DNA of 64,000 bases from AC-32 sp963717725 (GTDB lineage: Bacteria > Actinomycetota > Thermoleophilia > Gaiellales > Gaiellaceae): assembly GCA_963717725.1 (NCBI GenBank), contig CAVQWS010000025.1, forward strand, positions 248,001 to 312,000. The letters are read 5' to 3'. The notes beneath the pieces were generated by a model. The model saw only the letters and a list, made by a program, of their open reading frames with translations. It ran no database searches and was not told the DNA's origin. Below are positions 25,074 to 34,186 of the stretch, piece by piece (position 1 is the first letter of the stretch; each line of letters opens with the position of its first letter). Position numbers and translations under genes: made by a program.

Positions 25074-26147
25074 ATGCGCGTCCTCTACTTCGGGACCTAC
25101 GAACGCGACTACCCGCGCAACGCGCAGGTGATCTCGTGCCTGCGCCGGGCGGGGGTCGAGGTGAAGGAGCGGCACGTCGCGGTCTGGGAAGGGCGCAGCG
25201 ACAACTGGAGCGCGGGAGCCGGCGCTGCCGCGCGGCTTGGTCTGGCCGAGCTCGAGCTGCTGCGCCGTCCGCCCGGCGACTTCGACGCGGTGCTCGTCGG
25301 CTACCCGGGACATCTCGACCTGCCTGCCGCCAAGCGCGCCGCACGAGGGCGGCCGGTGATCTTCAACCCGCTCGTCTCGCTCGCCGACACCTTCGTCTCC
25401 GACCGCGGCCGCTTCCGCGCCGGCTCCGTCGCGGCGCGGGCACTAGCTGCCGTCGACCGGCACGCGCTGCGCGCGGCCGATCTCGTCGTCGCGGACACAC
25501 GCGCGAGCGCCGACCACCTGGCCGAGCTGGCAGGTCTCGCGCGCGAGCACGTCGAGGTCGCATACGTCGGGGCCGAGGAGCGGGTCTTCGGGCCCGGCTG
25601 GTCGCCCGCCGAGCCGTTCACGGTCCTGTTCGTCGGCAAGTTGATCCCGCTGCACGGCGTCGAGACCGTCCTCGCCGCCGCGCGCGCGGCGCCCGAGCTG
25701 CAGTTCCGGCTCGTCGGCAGCGGCCAGCTCGAGTCCCTCGTGCGCGACCGGCCCGCGAACGCGGACTGGGTCCCGTGGGTCGAGTACGAACGGCTCCCGG
25801 ATGAGCTCCATCGCGCGGGCTGCGCGCTCGGGATCTTCGGCACCTCCGAGAAGGCGAGGCGCGTGATCCCGAACAAGGCCTTCCAGGCGCTCGCGTGCGG
25901 GACGCCGCTCGTCACCGCCGACACGCCCGGTGCGCGGGAGCTGCTTGTCGACGGCGAGAGCGCGCTGCTCGTTCCACCCGGCGACCCGTCGGCGCTCGCG
26001 GGGGCCCTGCAGAAGGTCGCCGCGGACCCGGAGCTGGCGCAGCGGCTGTCTGCCGGCGGCCGCGCGGCCTACAAGGCCCATGCGAGCGAAGACGTGCTCG
26101 GCCGCCGCTGGCGCAAGCTCGTCGAGCAGGCGGTCGCGCACGGGTGA
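25074..26147 (+). CDS. Glycosyltransferase family 4
   Basis: 357 residues, 12 bases after the GT2 gene. GT-B fold: N-terminal VLYFGTYERDYPRNAQVI, a linker at about 180 with FTVLFVGKLIPLHGVETVL, and the GT4 signature near the C-terminus (VIPNKAFQALACGTPLVTAD, GESALLVPPGD). Sugar donor and acceptor are unknown. It is translationally coupled to the next gene (GTGA overlap). Confidence 0.87.
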   Translation: MRVLYFGTYERDYPRNAQVISCLRRAGVEVKERHVAVWEGRSDNWSAGAGAAARLGLAELELLRRPPGDFDAVLVGYPGHLDLPAAKRAARGRPVIFNPLVSLADTFVSDRGRFRAGSVAARALAAVDRHALRAADLVVADTRASADHLAELAGLAREHVEVAYVGAEERVFGPGWSPAEPFTVLFVGKLIPLHGVETVLAAARAAPELQFRLVGSGQLESLVRDRPANADWVPWVEYERLPDELHRAGCALGIFGTSEKARRVIPNKAFQALACGTPLVTADTPGARELLVDGESALLVPPGDPSALAGALQKVAADPELAQRLSAGGRAAYKAHASEDVLGRRWRKLVEQAVAHG

Positions 26148-27568
26148 CCCGCCCGCGCGCACTGCTCTGGACAGCGGTCGCCGCCTACGCGGCCGGCTTC
26201 TCGGCGCTCTCGGTCCTGCGCCACCGCGCGTTCTCGACCGGCCGCTTCGACCTCGGCAACATGGTGCAGTCGGTCTGGTCGACGGCGCACGGCCACCCGC
26301 TGCAGATCACCGGGCTGCGCGGGGACCAGGTCTCCCGGCTCGGCGCGCACTTCGACCCGATCCTCGCCGCCTTCACGCCGCTCTGGCTCGTCTGGCCGAG
26401 CCCGGACATGCTGCTCGTTACGCAGGCGGTCGCGGTGGCGCTCGGCGCGCTGCCCGTCTACTGGCTGGCGCGCAAGCACCTCGGCAGCGAGCGGGCCGGC
26501 GTCGGCTTCGCGCTCGCCTACCTCGCCTACCCGCCGACCCAGTGGCTGACGCTGAACGAGTTCCACCCGGTCGCGCTCGCCTGCCCTCTGCTGCTGTTCG
26601 CGATCTGGTTCCTCGACGAGGGCCGCCTGCTCCCGTTCGCGCTCTGCGCGGCGGTCGCGGCGACCACGAAGGAGGAGGTCGCGCTCGTCGTCGCCGGACT
26701 CGGGATCTGGTACGCGCTCGCCCACGGCCGGCGCTGGACCGGCGTGGCGATCGCAGCGGCCGGGGTGGCGGTGGCGCTGATCGCGATCGAAGTCGTGATC
26801 CCGCACTTCAACCGTGCGGGGACCTCGAGCTTCTTCACGCGCTACAGCCAGGTCGGCAGCACGCCGGGCGGAATCGTCCACACCGCGCTGACCGACCCCT
26901 GGAAAATCGTCACAACCGCCTTCACCGGCCGCGGGCTCGGCTACCTGGCGCGGCTGCTGCTGCCGCTCGGCGGCCTCGCGCTGCTCGCGCCCCTGATGCT
27001 GCTGGCGGCCCTGCCCGAGCTGGCGGTCAACCTGCTCTCGGCCGCGACCACGCAGACCTCGATCCGCTTCCACTACACGGCCGGGTTGATCCCGGTCCTG
27101 ATCGCAGCGACCGTCTTCGGCGCCAAGCGGATCGGCCCGCGCGTTCCGGTCGCGAGCCTGGTGGTCGTGCTCTGCGTGGTCGCGAACTACGTGCTCGGCC
27201 CGATACCGGTCTGGCGCTACTTCCCCGGCGGCAGCGAGACGCAGGCCCGCGCGGCAGAGGTGACCGAGCACGACCGGATCGCCTCCAGAGCGCTGCGGCT
27301 GATCCCGCCGCACGCAGTCGTCAGCGCGACCAACTCGCTCGGCGCGCACCTCTCGGCGCGGCGGCGGATCCTCAGCTTCCCTTACCTGCAGGACGCGCAA
27401 TGGGTCGCGGCCGACGAGACGGCGCCGGGCTACGCCGACCGGCTCGCGCCCTTGCCGACCGCGGTCCAGCTCTCTTGGCTGCGGCGCAACCCTGAGTGGC
27501 GGCTCGTCTTCGAGCGCGACGGGATCCTGATCTTCCAGCGGGCGAGCTCGGCGGCCAGCGCGAGGTAG
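26144..27568 (+). CDS. DUF2079 polytopic membrane protein
   Basis: 474 residues from GTG 26144, overlapping the previous stop. DUF2079 proteins resemble GT-C glycosyltransferases. The N-terminal FDLGNMVQSVWSTAHG and the first luminal loop with RLGAHFDPIL carry the acidic residue and histidine expected there. About ten transmembrane helices follow, then a soluble C-terminal domain (about 390-474) with HAVVSATNSLGAHLS. The last 139 bases overlap the 3' end of the convergent gene. Confidence 0.8.
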   Translation: MTRPRALLWTAVAAYAAGFSALSVLRHRAFSTGRFDLGNMVQSVWSTAHGHPLQITGLRGDQVSRLGAHFDPILAAFTPLWLVWPSPDMLLVTQAVAVALGALPVYWLARKHLGSERAGVGFALAYLAYPPTQWLTLNEFHPVALACPLLLFAIWFLDEGRLLPFALCAAVAATTKEEVALVVAGLGIWYALAHGRRWTGVAIAAAGVAVALIAIEVVIPHFNRAGTSSFFTRYSQVGSTPGGIVHTALTDPWKIVTTAFTGRGLGYLARLLLPLGGLALLAPLMLLAALPELAVNLLSAATTQTSIRFHYTAGLIPVLIAATVFGAKRIGPRVPVASLVVVLCVVANYVLGPIPVWRYFPGGSETQARAAEVTEHDRIASRALRLIPPHAVVSATNSLGAHLSARRRILSFPYLQDAQWVAADETAPGYADRLAPLPTAVQLSWLRRNPEWRLVFERDGILIFQRASSAASAR

Positions 27569-28707
27569 AGCGCGACCATTACCAGGTCGCGGGCGAAGAG
27601 CAGCCAGACCGGCCACTCGAGCCGGAAGAGCGCGCCATAGTGGAAGAACCAGACCTGGGCCAGCACGAGCGCGACCGCCGTCAACGCGACCGCGACCGCA
27701 CCGCCGCCGGCGACGACGAGCGGCAAGAGCCAGACGAGGTACTGGGGCGAGAAGACCTTCGTGAAGGCGAGGAAGCCTGCGACCGCGGCGGCGAAGGCGA
27801 GCGGCAGCCGCGCTCGCAGATCGCCGAGGCGCGCGTACAGGACCCACACCGTCGCGACCGCAAGCGCCTCGAGCACCAGCAGCGCCGCGGCGACGGCGTC
27901 GGCGGTGCCGCCGGTCAGGTTGCGGCCGGCGACGCCGGTCGTCTCGACCACATGCGCGTGGTAGAGGCCGAGCCGGTCGAGGACGAGCAGCACCGAGGCG
28001 CCGAGGCTCTCGACCTGCAAGCCGCGCGCGGCCTGCGAGTGGAAGCTCTCGTAGACCCCGTGCGGCGCGTAGACCGCGAACGGCGCCACGACTGCCGCGG
28101 CGACCAGCACCAGCACTCCGAGCGCGAGCGCCGTCCGTCTCGTGCCGGCGCGGCGCCAGACGAGCCAGGCCGCGAGCGGGACCAGCACGAGCGGGTAGAC
28201 CTTGGCGCTGACAGCGAGCCCGAGCACCGCGAAGGCCGGCAGCTCCCAGCCACGCAGCAGGAGCCAGAGCGAAAGCACCGTCAGCAACGCCGGCCAGGCG
28301 TCGTAGGTGTTGAGCGAGATCGGCCCGAGGGCGATCGGCGAGAGCGCGAGCAACCCGACCGCAACGCGGATCCGCGTCAGCGACGCGCCGAGCTCGGCGA
28401 GCACGAGCGCGACGAGCACGATCGTGGCCGCGCCGCAGAGGGCCATCAGGGTCTTGAAGGCCGCGTTGTAGTGCGAGGCACCGAAGGCGGTCGGCGGCAG
28501 GAAGACGGCGAACGCGCCGGGCGGGTACTCGACGAAAACGTCGCGGTAGGGCAGCGCTCCGTGTAGCAGCCGCTCGGCGTAGCCCTGGTAGACGTGGACG
28601 TCGCGGAACCGCGCCGCGCGGAAGAGCCCGCCGTCCGGGACGGCGCAGGCGGCGAGGTAGACCGGGATCGCGACGAGCGCGGCGCGCAGCGGCCGCGTCA
28701 AGCTCAC
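27430..28707 (-). CDS. Membrane mannosyltransferase-like protein (GT87/DUF2029 family)
   Basis: 425 residues with about eleven hydrophobic helices. GT-C features are the N-terminal loop FRDVHVYQGYAERLLHGALPYRDVFVEYPPGAF, where Asp/Glu residues follow the first helix, and AVSAKVYPL mid-protein. The last ~45 residues are basic and lie antisense to the end of the DUF2079 gene, so the true conserved part probably ends near 27570. Start overlaps the PBP stop by 4 bases. Function as a polyprenyl-phosphate-sugar-using transferase is inferred from family. Confidence 0.8.
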   Translation of the reverse strand: MSLTRPLRAALVAIPVYLAACAVPDGGLFRAARFRDVHVYQGYAERLLHGALPYRDVFVEYPPGAFAVFLPPTAFGASHYNAAFKTLMALCGAATIVLVALVLAELGASLTRIRVAVGLLALSPIALGPISLNTYDAWPALLTVLSLWLLLRGWELPAFAVLGLAVSAKVYPLVLVPLAAWLVWRRAGTRRTALALGVLVLVAAAVVAPFAVYAPHGVYESFHSQAARGLQVESLGASVLLVLDRLGLYHAHVVETTGVAGRNLTGGTADAVAAALLVLEALAVATVWVLYARLGDLRARLPLAFAAAVAGFLAFTKVFSPQYLVWLLPLVVAGGGAVAVALTAVALVLAQVWFFHYGALFRLEWPVWLLFARDLVMVALYLALAAELARWKIRIPSRSKTSRHSGLRRSQESWTAVGKGASRSA

Positions 28708-30911
28708 GGCGAGGGTGGTGGCGGAGGCGGCGGTGGCGGCGGCGGGACCGGCGGCGGCTCTATCGGCGGAGGGGGAGGAGGCGGAGTCGTGATCACGGTG
28801 CGCGTGGTGCCCGACGGTGGCGGAGGCGGTGGTGGTGGCGGTGCCTTTGCGGTCGTCGTCTGGCCCGAGGTCGTGGTGGGGCTGTAGTAGTAGGTGCTGG
28901 CCGGCCGGAGGCTCGAGCCGTACTGGCCCTGTGTGAACGGTCGCCAGACGACCGGGTCGATCGGAGACGCCCAGTTAAGCGCCGGCGTGTTCCCCATCGC
29001 CGTCTCCATGAACAGCTTCCAGATCGTCGCCGGGAAGGTGCCGCCGGCGACCGCGATCCCGTGCACGTTCTCCATCGGGATCTCGCCCTGCGGGTAGCCG
29101 ACCCAGACCGTCGTCTGGAGCTGCGGCACGTACCCGGAGAACCAAGCGTCCGCGTGGTTGTCGGTCGTACCCGTCTTGCCGGCGGTGGGGCGGCCGAAGT
29201 AGGCGCCGACGCCGGTGCCGCCGAGCACGTTGTCCTCGAGGATCTTCGTCACCTCGTACGCGACGCCGTCGCTGATCACGCGCCGCCGCTGCGGCTTGCC
29301 CCAGCCGGCGTCGGTGTCCTCCTTGCCGTTGGCGAGCACGACCTTGCGGATCGCCATCGGCTTCGAGTAGATCCCGCCCGCCGCGAGCGTCGCGTAGGCC
29401 GAGGCCTCCTCGAGCGGCGAGATCGCGTCGGCGCCGAGGCCCATCGCGGGCACGACGTCGAGGTGCGAGCGGATGCCGAGCTTGTGCGCCATCTCGGCGA
29501 CCTTGTCGGGGCCGACGTCGAGCGTCAGCTGCGCGAAGACGGTGTTGTCGGAGGCGAGCGTCGCGCTGTGCACCGAGATCGAGCCCGAATAGGAGTGGTC
29601 GTAGGTCTGAACGTCCCAGGCCTCCGTGTACGGATCGGGCTGGTAGTGGAACGGCGCCGAGGTGTAGTAGGTCGAGTCCGGGTTCATGCCCTCGTTGATC
29701 GCGGCCGCGAGCACGAACGTCTTGAACGTCGAGCCCGGCTGCCGCCGCGCCTGCGCGACGAGGTTGAACTGGTTGCCGGTACGGCCGGGCGTGACCGCGG
29801 TCATCGCGCGGATGGCGCCGTTCGCCGGGTTGATCGAGACCACGGCGGCCGCCGGGTCGTCGCGCAGATAGAGCGTGTCGGTGATCGCCCTGCGCGCGGC
29901 CACCTGCAGGAACGGATTGATCGTCGTGTAGACGCGCAGGCCGCCCGAGCGGACGGTGTTGGCGCCGTATTCGTCGATCAGCTTGTCGCGGACATAGCTG
30001 AAGAAATACGGCTCACGGATGCGCGTGTACAGCCTGCCGGGCTTCAGCTTCAGGTTCGCCTGCTGGACGGCGTGCCGGTACTGGCCCTCGCTGATGTCGC
30101 CGTAGTCGCGCATCGCGCGTAAGACCTGGTCGCGCCGGTCTCGGGCCGCGCCTGGCCGGTGCAGCGGGTCGTAGACCGAGGGCGCCTGCGGCAGGCCGGC
30201 GAGCAGCGCCGACTCGGCGAGGTTGAGGTCGCGCGCGTGCTTCGAGAAGTAGGTCTGCGCCGCGGCTTCGATCCCGTAGGCGTGGTTGCCGTAGTAGACC
30301 TGGTTCATGTACTGGCCGAGGATCCAGTCCTTCGAGCGGGCGCGCGAGAGGCGGATCGCGAGGCAGGCCTCCTTCAGCTTGCGCTTCAGCGTCCGCTCCT
30401 TCGAGATGTAGAGGTTGCGCACGAGCTGCTGCGTGATCGTCGACCCGCCCTGGACGACGTGGCCGGCGCTGAGGTCCTTCCAAGCGGCGCGGGCGATGCC
30501 CTCGTAGTCGACCCCGCCGTGCTGGTAGAAGCGGTGGTCCTCGATCGAGACCGTCGCCTTGCTCATCCACGGGCTCACGCGCCAGAGGGCCACCGGCGTG
30601 CGGTTGCGCTCGGCAGGGATCGCGCCCAGCAGCGACCCGTTGGCGGCATAGACGAACGAGTTCTCGCCGATCTGGACCGCCTTCAGCTCGGTCAAGTCGC
30701 AGTCGGAGCGGAACCTCGCGACCGCGCCCACGCCTGAGGCGATCACGGCCAGGACGATCACCAGCAGCGTGACGAAGATCAGCGTCGTGCGGCGCTTGCG
30801 CTTGCCCCTGGTGCGGTCGCGCCGGCGGCGGCTGCGCCGCAGGACGTGCTCGAGCTCGTCGTCGCCTCCGCGGCCGCGACCCCGAGGCGGGGGAGGCGGC
30901 GGCGGGGTCAT
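28704..30911 (-). CDS. Class A penicillin-binding protein (bifunctional glycosyltransferase/transpeptidase)
   Basis: 735 residues. A proline-rich cytoplasmic start and a basic stretch precede one membrane helix (about 42-64). The GT51 domain has the catalytic Glu near 124 (SIEDHRFYQHGGVD) and GGSTITQQLVRN. The transpeptidase domain has S-x-x-K near 392 (PGSTFK), SDN near 454 and KTGTT near 580. The C-terminus (last ~60 residues) is Thr/Pro-rich with long runs of proline (GGC/GGT-rich DNA at 28710-28850). Peptidoglycan polymerisation and cross-linking outside the membrane. Coupled to mscS and the GT87 gene. Confidence 0.93.
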   Translation of the reverse strand: MTPPPPPPPRGRGRGGDDELEHVLRRSRRRRDRTRGKRKRRTTLIFVTLLVIVLAVIASGVGAVARFRSDCDLTELKAVQIGENSFVYAANGSLLGAIPAERNRTPVALWRVSPWMSKATVSIEDHRFYQHGGVDYEGIARAAWKDLSAGHVVQGGSTITQQLVRNLYISKERTLKRKLKEACLAIRLSRARSKDWILGQYMNQVYYGNHAYGIEAAAQTYFSKHARDLNLAESALLAGLPQAPSVYDPLHRPGAARDRRDQVLRAMRDYGDISEGQYRHAVQQANLKLKPGRLYTRIREPYFFSYVRDKLIDEYGANTVRSGGLRVYTTINPFLQVAARRAITDTLYLRDDPAAAVVSINPANGAIRAMTAVTPGRTGNQFNLVAQARRQPGSTFKTFVLAAAINEGMNPDSTYYTSAPFHYQPDPYTEAWDVQTYDHSYSGSISVHSATLASDNTVFAQLTLDVGPDKVAEMAHKLGIRSHLDVVPAMGLGADAISPLEEASAYATLAAGGIYSKPMAIRKVVLANGKEDTDAGWGKPQRRRVISDGVAYEVTKILEDNVLGGTGVGAYFGRPTAGKTGTTDNHADAWFSGYVPQLQTTVWVGYPQGEIPMENVHGIAVAGGTFPATIWKLFMETAMGNTPALNWASPIDPVVWRPFTQGQYGSSLRPASTYYYSPTTTSGQTTTAKAPPPPPPPPPSGTTRTVITTPPPPPPPIEPPPVPPPPPPPPPPPSP

Positions 30912-31654
30912 GCGAAGACCCCCGCCTCGCGCAGGCGCTCATGCGCGCGCAGGCGGAGCTCGTTCTCGAGCCGCTCGGCGCTCGGCTCGTCGGGCGCCCA
31001 GACGCTGAGCTGCAGGCTCGCCTTATCGGCCAGATCGACCACGGAAACCTCCGCTTGCTCGTCCTGGGCAGCCTCACGCAGCAACGTGCGGGCGGCTTCG
31101 AGGTCGGTATCGAGAGGAACCTGGACTGTCACGTGCGCGAGCTTCTTTCGGCTGCGAATGGACGAGTTGCGGATGCTATCCGAGGCGATCTTCTCGTTCG
31201 GGACCACGAGCCGGTCGTTGTCGTCGATGCGGATGAAGGTGTAGGTCAAGCCGATCTCCTCGACCACCCCGTTGACGCCGCCTTCGGTCTCGACGTAGTC
31301 GCCGATCCGCACCGGCTGCGCGAAGGCGATCAGCAGGCCAGCGATGAAGTTCCCGATCGTGCGCTGGGCGGCGAAGCCGACGACGATCCCGATCACCGCC
31401 GAGGAGGCCAGGATTCCGGTCGCGACCGCGCGCACCTGAGGGATCACGAGCAGCGCCGAGAGCACGCCGACGAAGACGATCAGCGTCAGGATGCTGCGCC
31501 GCAGCACGCGGTAGCGCGTCAGCGTGTCGGGCGGCAAGTCGCGACGCTGAAGCCGGCGGTCGACCAGCCAGGCGACGATCAGCGTGACGAGCAGCACCAC
31601 GCCGAAGACGATCAGGCGGGTCCAGAGGTGATAAGAGATCGCTGCTAGCGCCAC
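30908..31654 (-). CDS. Small-conductance mechanosensitive channel (MscS family)
   Basis: 248 residues. Helices TM1 (about 12-32) and TM2 (about 50-68), then the pore helix TM3 with VIGIVVGFAAQRTIGNFIAGLLIA, the Gly/Ala-packed signature of MscS. Next come the beta domain (IGDYVETEGGVNGVVEEI, VPNEKI) and an alpha/beta C-terminus. Opens under membrane tension. It precedes the class A PBP gene with ATGA overlap, and DUF2203 lies 9 bases upstream. Confidence 0.9.
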   Translation of the reverse strand: MALAAISYHLWTRLIVFGVVLLVTLIVAWLVDRRLQRRDLPPDTLTRYRVLRRSILTLIVFVGVLSALLVIPQVRAVATGILASSAVIGIVVGFAAQRTIGNFIAGLLIAFAQPVRIGDYVETEGGVNGVVEEIGLTYTFIRIDDNDRLVVPNEKIASDSIRNSSIRSRKKLAHVTVQVPLDTDLEAARTLLREAAQDEQAEVSVVDLADKASLQLSVWAPDEPSAERLENELRLRAHERLREAGVFA

Positions 31655-31663
31655 TAGCTGTGG

Positions 31664-32071
31664 TTAGTCGAGAGGGAGGGGTTTCCTGCCCGCGAAGCCC
31701 TCGTCCACGCCATGCCAGTGGGCGACCTCGTCCTCGCCGAGCTGCCAGCAGAGCAGCACTTCCTCGCCCTCGTGGAGCGCGGGGAAGTCGACGAGGCCGG
31801 TGTCGAGGTCCTTCACCAGCACGCCCAGCCGCTCCAGCTGTTCGGCCGCCTGCGTGACCGCGTGCGACTCCCGCTGGAACTGCTCGTCCAGCTCGCCGGG
31901 CTCCTGCGGGTCGAGATCGCCGCCGTTCCCGGCGATGCGGGCGGTCAGCCGCGCGCGGCGCTCGGCAGCGAGGCGCATCCCCTGGCGGTGCTCGACCAGC
32001 GCCTCGGCCAGCGGCCGGACCTCCGCGAGCAGCTCGTTCGCCTCCGAGGGAGTGAAGTAGCGCCGGGCCAT
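31664..32071 (-). CDS. DUF2203 family protein
   Basis: 135 residues. The beginning RYFTPSEANELLAEVRPL and the end VLLCWQLGEDEVAHWHGVDEGFAGRKPL are the hallmarks of DUF2203, a short, mostly helical cytoplasmic family of unknown function. A charged helical middle (residues about 15-80) may be coiled coil. First gene of the DUF2203-mscS-pbp-GT87 operon. Its ATG overlaps an in-frame ATG of the divergent PIG-V-like gene. Confidence 0.85.
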   Translation of the reverse strand: MARRYFTPSEANELLAEVRPLAEALVEHRQGMRLAAERRARLTARIAGNGGDLDPQEPGELDEQFQRESHAVTQAAEQLERLGVLVKDLDTGLVDFPALHEGEEVLLCWQLGEDEVAHWHGVDEGFAGRKPLPLD

Positions 32072-32090
32072 GCGGATATCATCGCGCGCC

Positions 32091-33341
32091 GTGTCCGCCG
32101 GTCAACGCGTTCGCTTGCCGAAGCGGACGGCCCGCCGCGAAATGCGGCTGCCGCGCGCGGGGAATCCCGCGCCCGAGATCTGGCTCTGGTCGCGCCTGGC
32201 GATCTGGGCCGCGGCGCTGTTCTCGCTCTTCGTCTTCGTGCCGAACCGCCATCCGCGGGCGGCGATCTGGGACGACCCGAAGCTGACGCACGACCTCGGC
32301 GCGGTCACGGACGTCTGGGCCCGCTGGGACAGCGTCTGGTTCCTGCGCATCGCCGAGCACGGCTACGGCTCGGCCAAGGGTGCTGCGGCCGCCTTCTACC
32401 CGCTCTACCCGGCGACGGTGGCGCTGCTCGGACGCGTGCTCTTCGGCCACTACGTGCTCGCCGGGATCCTCATCTCGCTGGCCGCCTCGTTCGCGTCGTT
32501 CCTGCTGCTGTACCGGATCGCCGAGGAGCGGCTCGGCGCCGACGGCGCGCGGCGGGCAGTGCTCTACCTGGCCGTCTTCCCCTTCGCGCTCTTCCTGCAG
32601 GCCGTCTACAGCGAGTCGCTCTACCTGTTGCTGACGCTGGCCGCGTTCATGCTCGCCGAGCGCCGGCGCTTCCTCGCCGCGGGCGCCGTCACCGGGCTCG
32701 CGCTCCTGACGAGGCCGACCGCGGCCGCGCTGCTGCCGGCCCTCGCGCTGCTCGCGTGGCGGGAACGCGAGCGCGTGCGGGCGCTCGCCTCACTTGCGGT
32801 CGCGCCGCTGCTGTTCGCGGCCTACCCGCTCTACCTCTGGGCGGCCGAGGGCGACCCATGGCAGTTCCTGCACGCGCAGCGGATCTGGAGCCGCCACCTC
32901 TCGCCGGCGGGGCCGCTCGGCGGGATCTGGGACGGCCTGCGCGCGGGTTGGGCGGGGGTCGAGCAGCTGGCGTCCGGCTCGCACACGCATGTCTACTGGA
33001 CACCGGTGCAGGACTCCGACCCGATCCGCGTGGCCGTGCTCAACCTCGAGGCGCTCGCCTTCCTCGTGTTCTTCGTCGTGCTCGCCGTGATCGCCTGGCG
33101 GCGCTTCGGCGCGGCGTACGGCCTCTTCGCGGCGCTCAGCCTGGCGATCCCGCTGAGCGTGCCGAGCGAGCGCTGGCCGCTGCTCTCGCTGCCGCGCTTC
33201 GGCCTGACGATCTTCCCGCTCTTCCTCGCGCTGGCCGTTTTGGGCGGCCGGCCGCGGGCACACACGGCGATCGTGGCCGTCAGCTCGCTGCTGCTCGGAG
33301 TCTCGGTCGCGCAATGGGCGCTCTGGCAGTGGGTCGCATGA
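32091..33341 (+). CDS. PIG-V/mannosyltransferase-like membrane protein
   Basis: 416 residues from GTG 32091. ATG 32070 is also in frame but would overlap the divergent DUF2203 start. The first luminal loop has VWARWDSVWFLRIAEHGYG with AAFYPLYP shortly after, the GT-C/PIG-V signature with the catalytic Asp. SESLYLLLTLAAFM and eight or more further helices follow. Proteins of this type add mannose from polyprenyl-phosphate-mannose. The acceptor is unknown. Confidence 0.82.
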   Translation: MSAGQRVRLPKRTARREMRLPRAGNPAPEIWLWSRLAIWAAALFSLFVFVPNRHPRAAIWDDPKLTHDLGAVTDVWARWDSVWFLRIAEHGYGSAKGAAAAFYPLYPATVALLGRVLFGHYVLAGILISLAASFASFLLLYRIAEERLGADGARRAVLYLAVFPFALFLQAVYSESLYLLLTLAAFMLAERRRFLAAGAVTGLALLTRPTAAALLPALALLAWRERERVRALASLAVAPLLFAAYPLYLWAAEGDPWQFLHAQRIWSRHLSPAGPLGGIWDGLRAGWAGVEQLASGSHTHVYWTPVQDSDPIRVAVLNLEALAFLVFFVVLAVIAWRRFGAAYGLFAALSLAIPLSVPSERWPLLSLPRFGLTIFPLFLALAVLGGRPRAHTAIVAVSSLLLGVSVAQWALWQWVA

Positions 33342-34186
33342 GGCTCGCGCTCGTGCCGGTCGCCGCGCTGCTCCTCCTGGCGGGGACCGCCTGTGGCGAG
33401 CGCTCGGAGCCGACCGGCGCCCTGGTGCAGAGCTACCCCGTCACCGTCCAGGGCACCGGCGACGCAACGGTCGTCGAGGCCGCGCCGAAGCGGATCGTCC
33501 CGGTCGGCGTGGGCCCACGGGAGATCCTCAAGGCGCTGGGGCTCGACCGACGCACGACCACGGTGGACGACGCGCTCGTCGGCCTGCCGCTCGTCGACGC
33601 GATCCGCCACGCCAAGCCGGACCTGATCGTCGCCGCCGCCGAGACCGACCCGCTCGACCTGGCCCGCGCGCGCAGCGCGACCCACGCACCCGTTTACGTC
33701 GAACCCGGCGGCTCGGTCGGCGACGTCGTCCAGGCGATCGGCGACATCGGCCTGCTCACCGGCCGGCCGGTCCAGGCACGGCGGTTGACGGCCCGCATCG
33801 AAGCAAAGCGCCAGGCCGTCGCCAAGGCGGTCGCCGGAACGCCGCTCGTGACCGCGTTCGTCGACACCGGCGGCTTCGCGACCATCTCCAGCCGCACCCT
33901 CCTCGGCGACCTGATCGCGCTCGCCCACGGGACAAGCGTCGCCGGCGCGAGCCCGGAGCAGGGGCCGTTCCCGGTCAAACGCCTCATGCAGCTCGACCCC
34001 GGCGTCTACCTCGCCACGGCGGGCAGCGGGAGGACGCTCGCACAGCTGCGTGCCCGCGCCGGCGTGAAGCGTCTGCAGGCCGTCCGCTCCGGGCGCTTCG
34101 CGGTGCTGCCGGAGGACGCGACGGTCGCCGGGCCCCAGGTCGGCGAGGCGCTCGTGCAGGTCGCACGAATTCTGCACCCCCGGTGA
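33338..34186 (+). CDS. Helical-backbone substrate-binding lipoprotein (BtuF/TroA-like)
   Basis: 282 residues from ATG 33338, overlapping the preceding stop. N-terminal signal with a possible lipobox ending at Cys near 20 (LLLAGTAC), although the -3 residue is Gly rather than Leu. The core resembles periplasmic binding proteins for cobalamin or iron-siderophores: RIVPVGVGPREILKALG, KPDLIVAAAE and a C-terminal LGDLIALAHG. No permease or ATPase gene adjoins it, so the transport partner is elsewhere or absent. Confidence 0.75.
   Translation: MRLALVPVAALLLLAGTACGERSEPTGALVQSYPVTVQGTGDATVVEAAPKRIVPVGVGPREILKALGLDRRTTTVDDALVGLPLVDAIRHAKPDLIVAAAETDPLDLARARSATHAPVYVEPGGSVGDVVQAIGDIGLLTGRPVQARRLTARIEAKRQAVAKAVAGTPLVTAFVDTGGFATISSRTLLGDLIALAHGTSVAGASPEQGPFPVKRLMQLDPGVYLATAGSGRTLAQLRARAGVKRLQAVRSGRFAVLPEDATVAGPQVGEALVQVARILHPR

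Noticed and set aside
28710..28850. GGC/GGT-rich triplet tract that looks like a tandem repeat
   Set aside because: Explained by the proline codons of the PBP C-terminal tail; no regular unit beyond the codon level.
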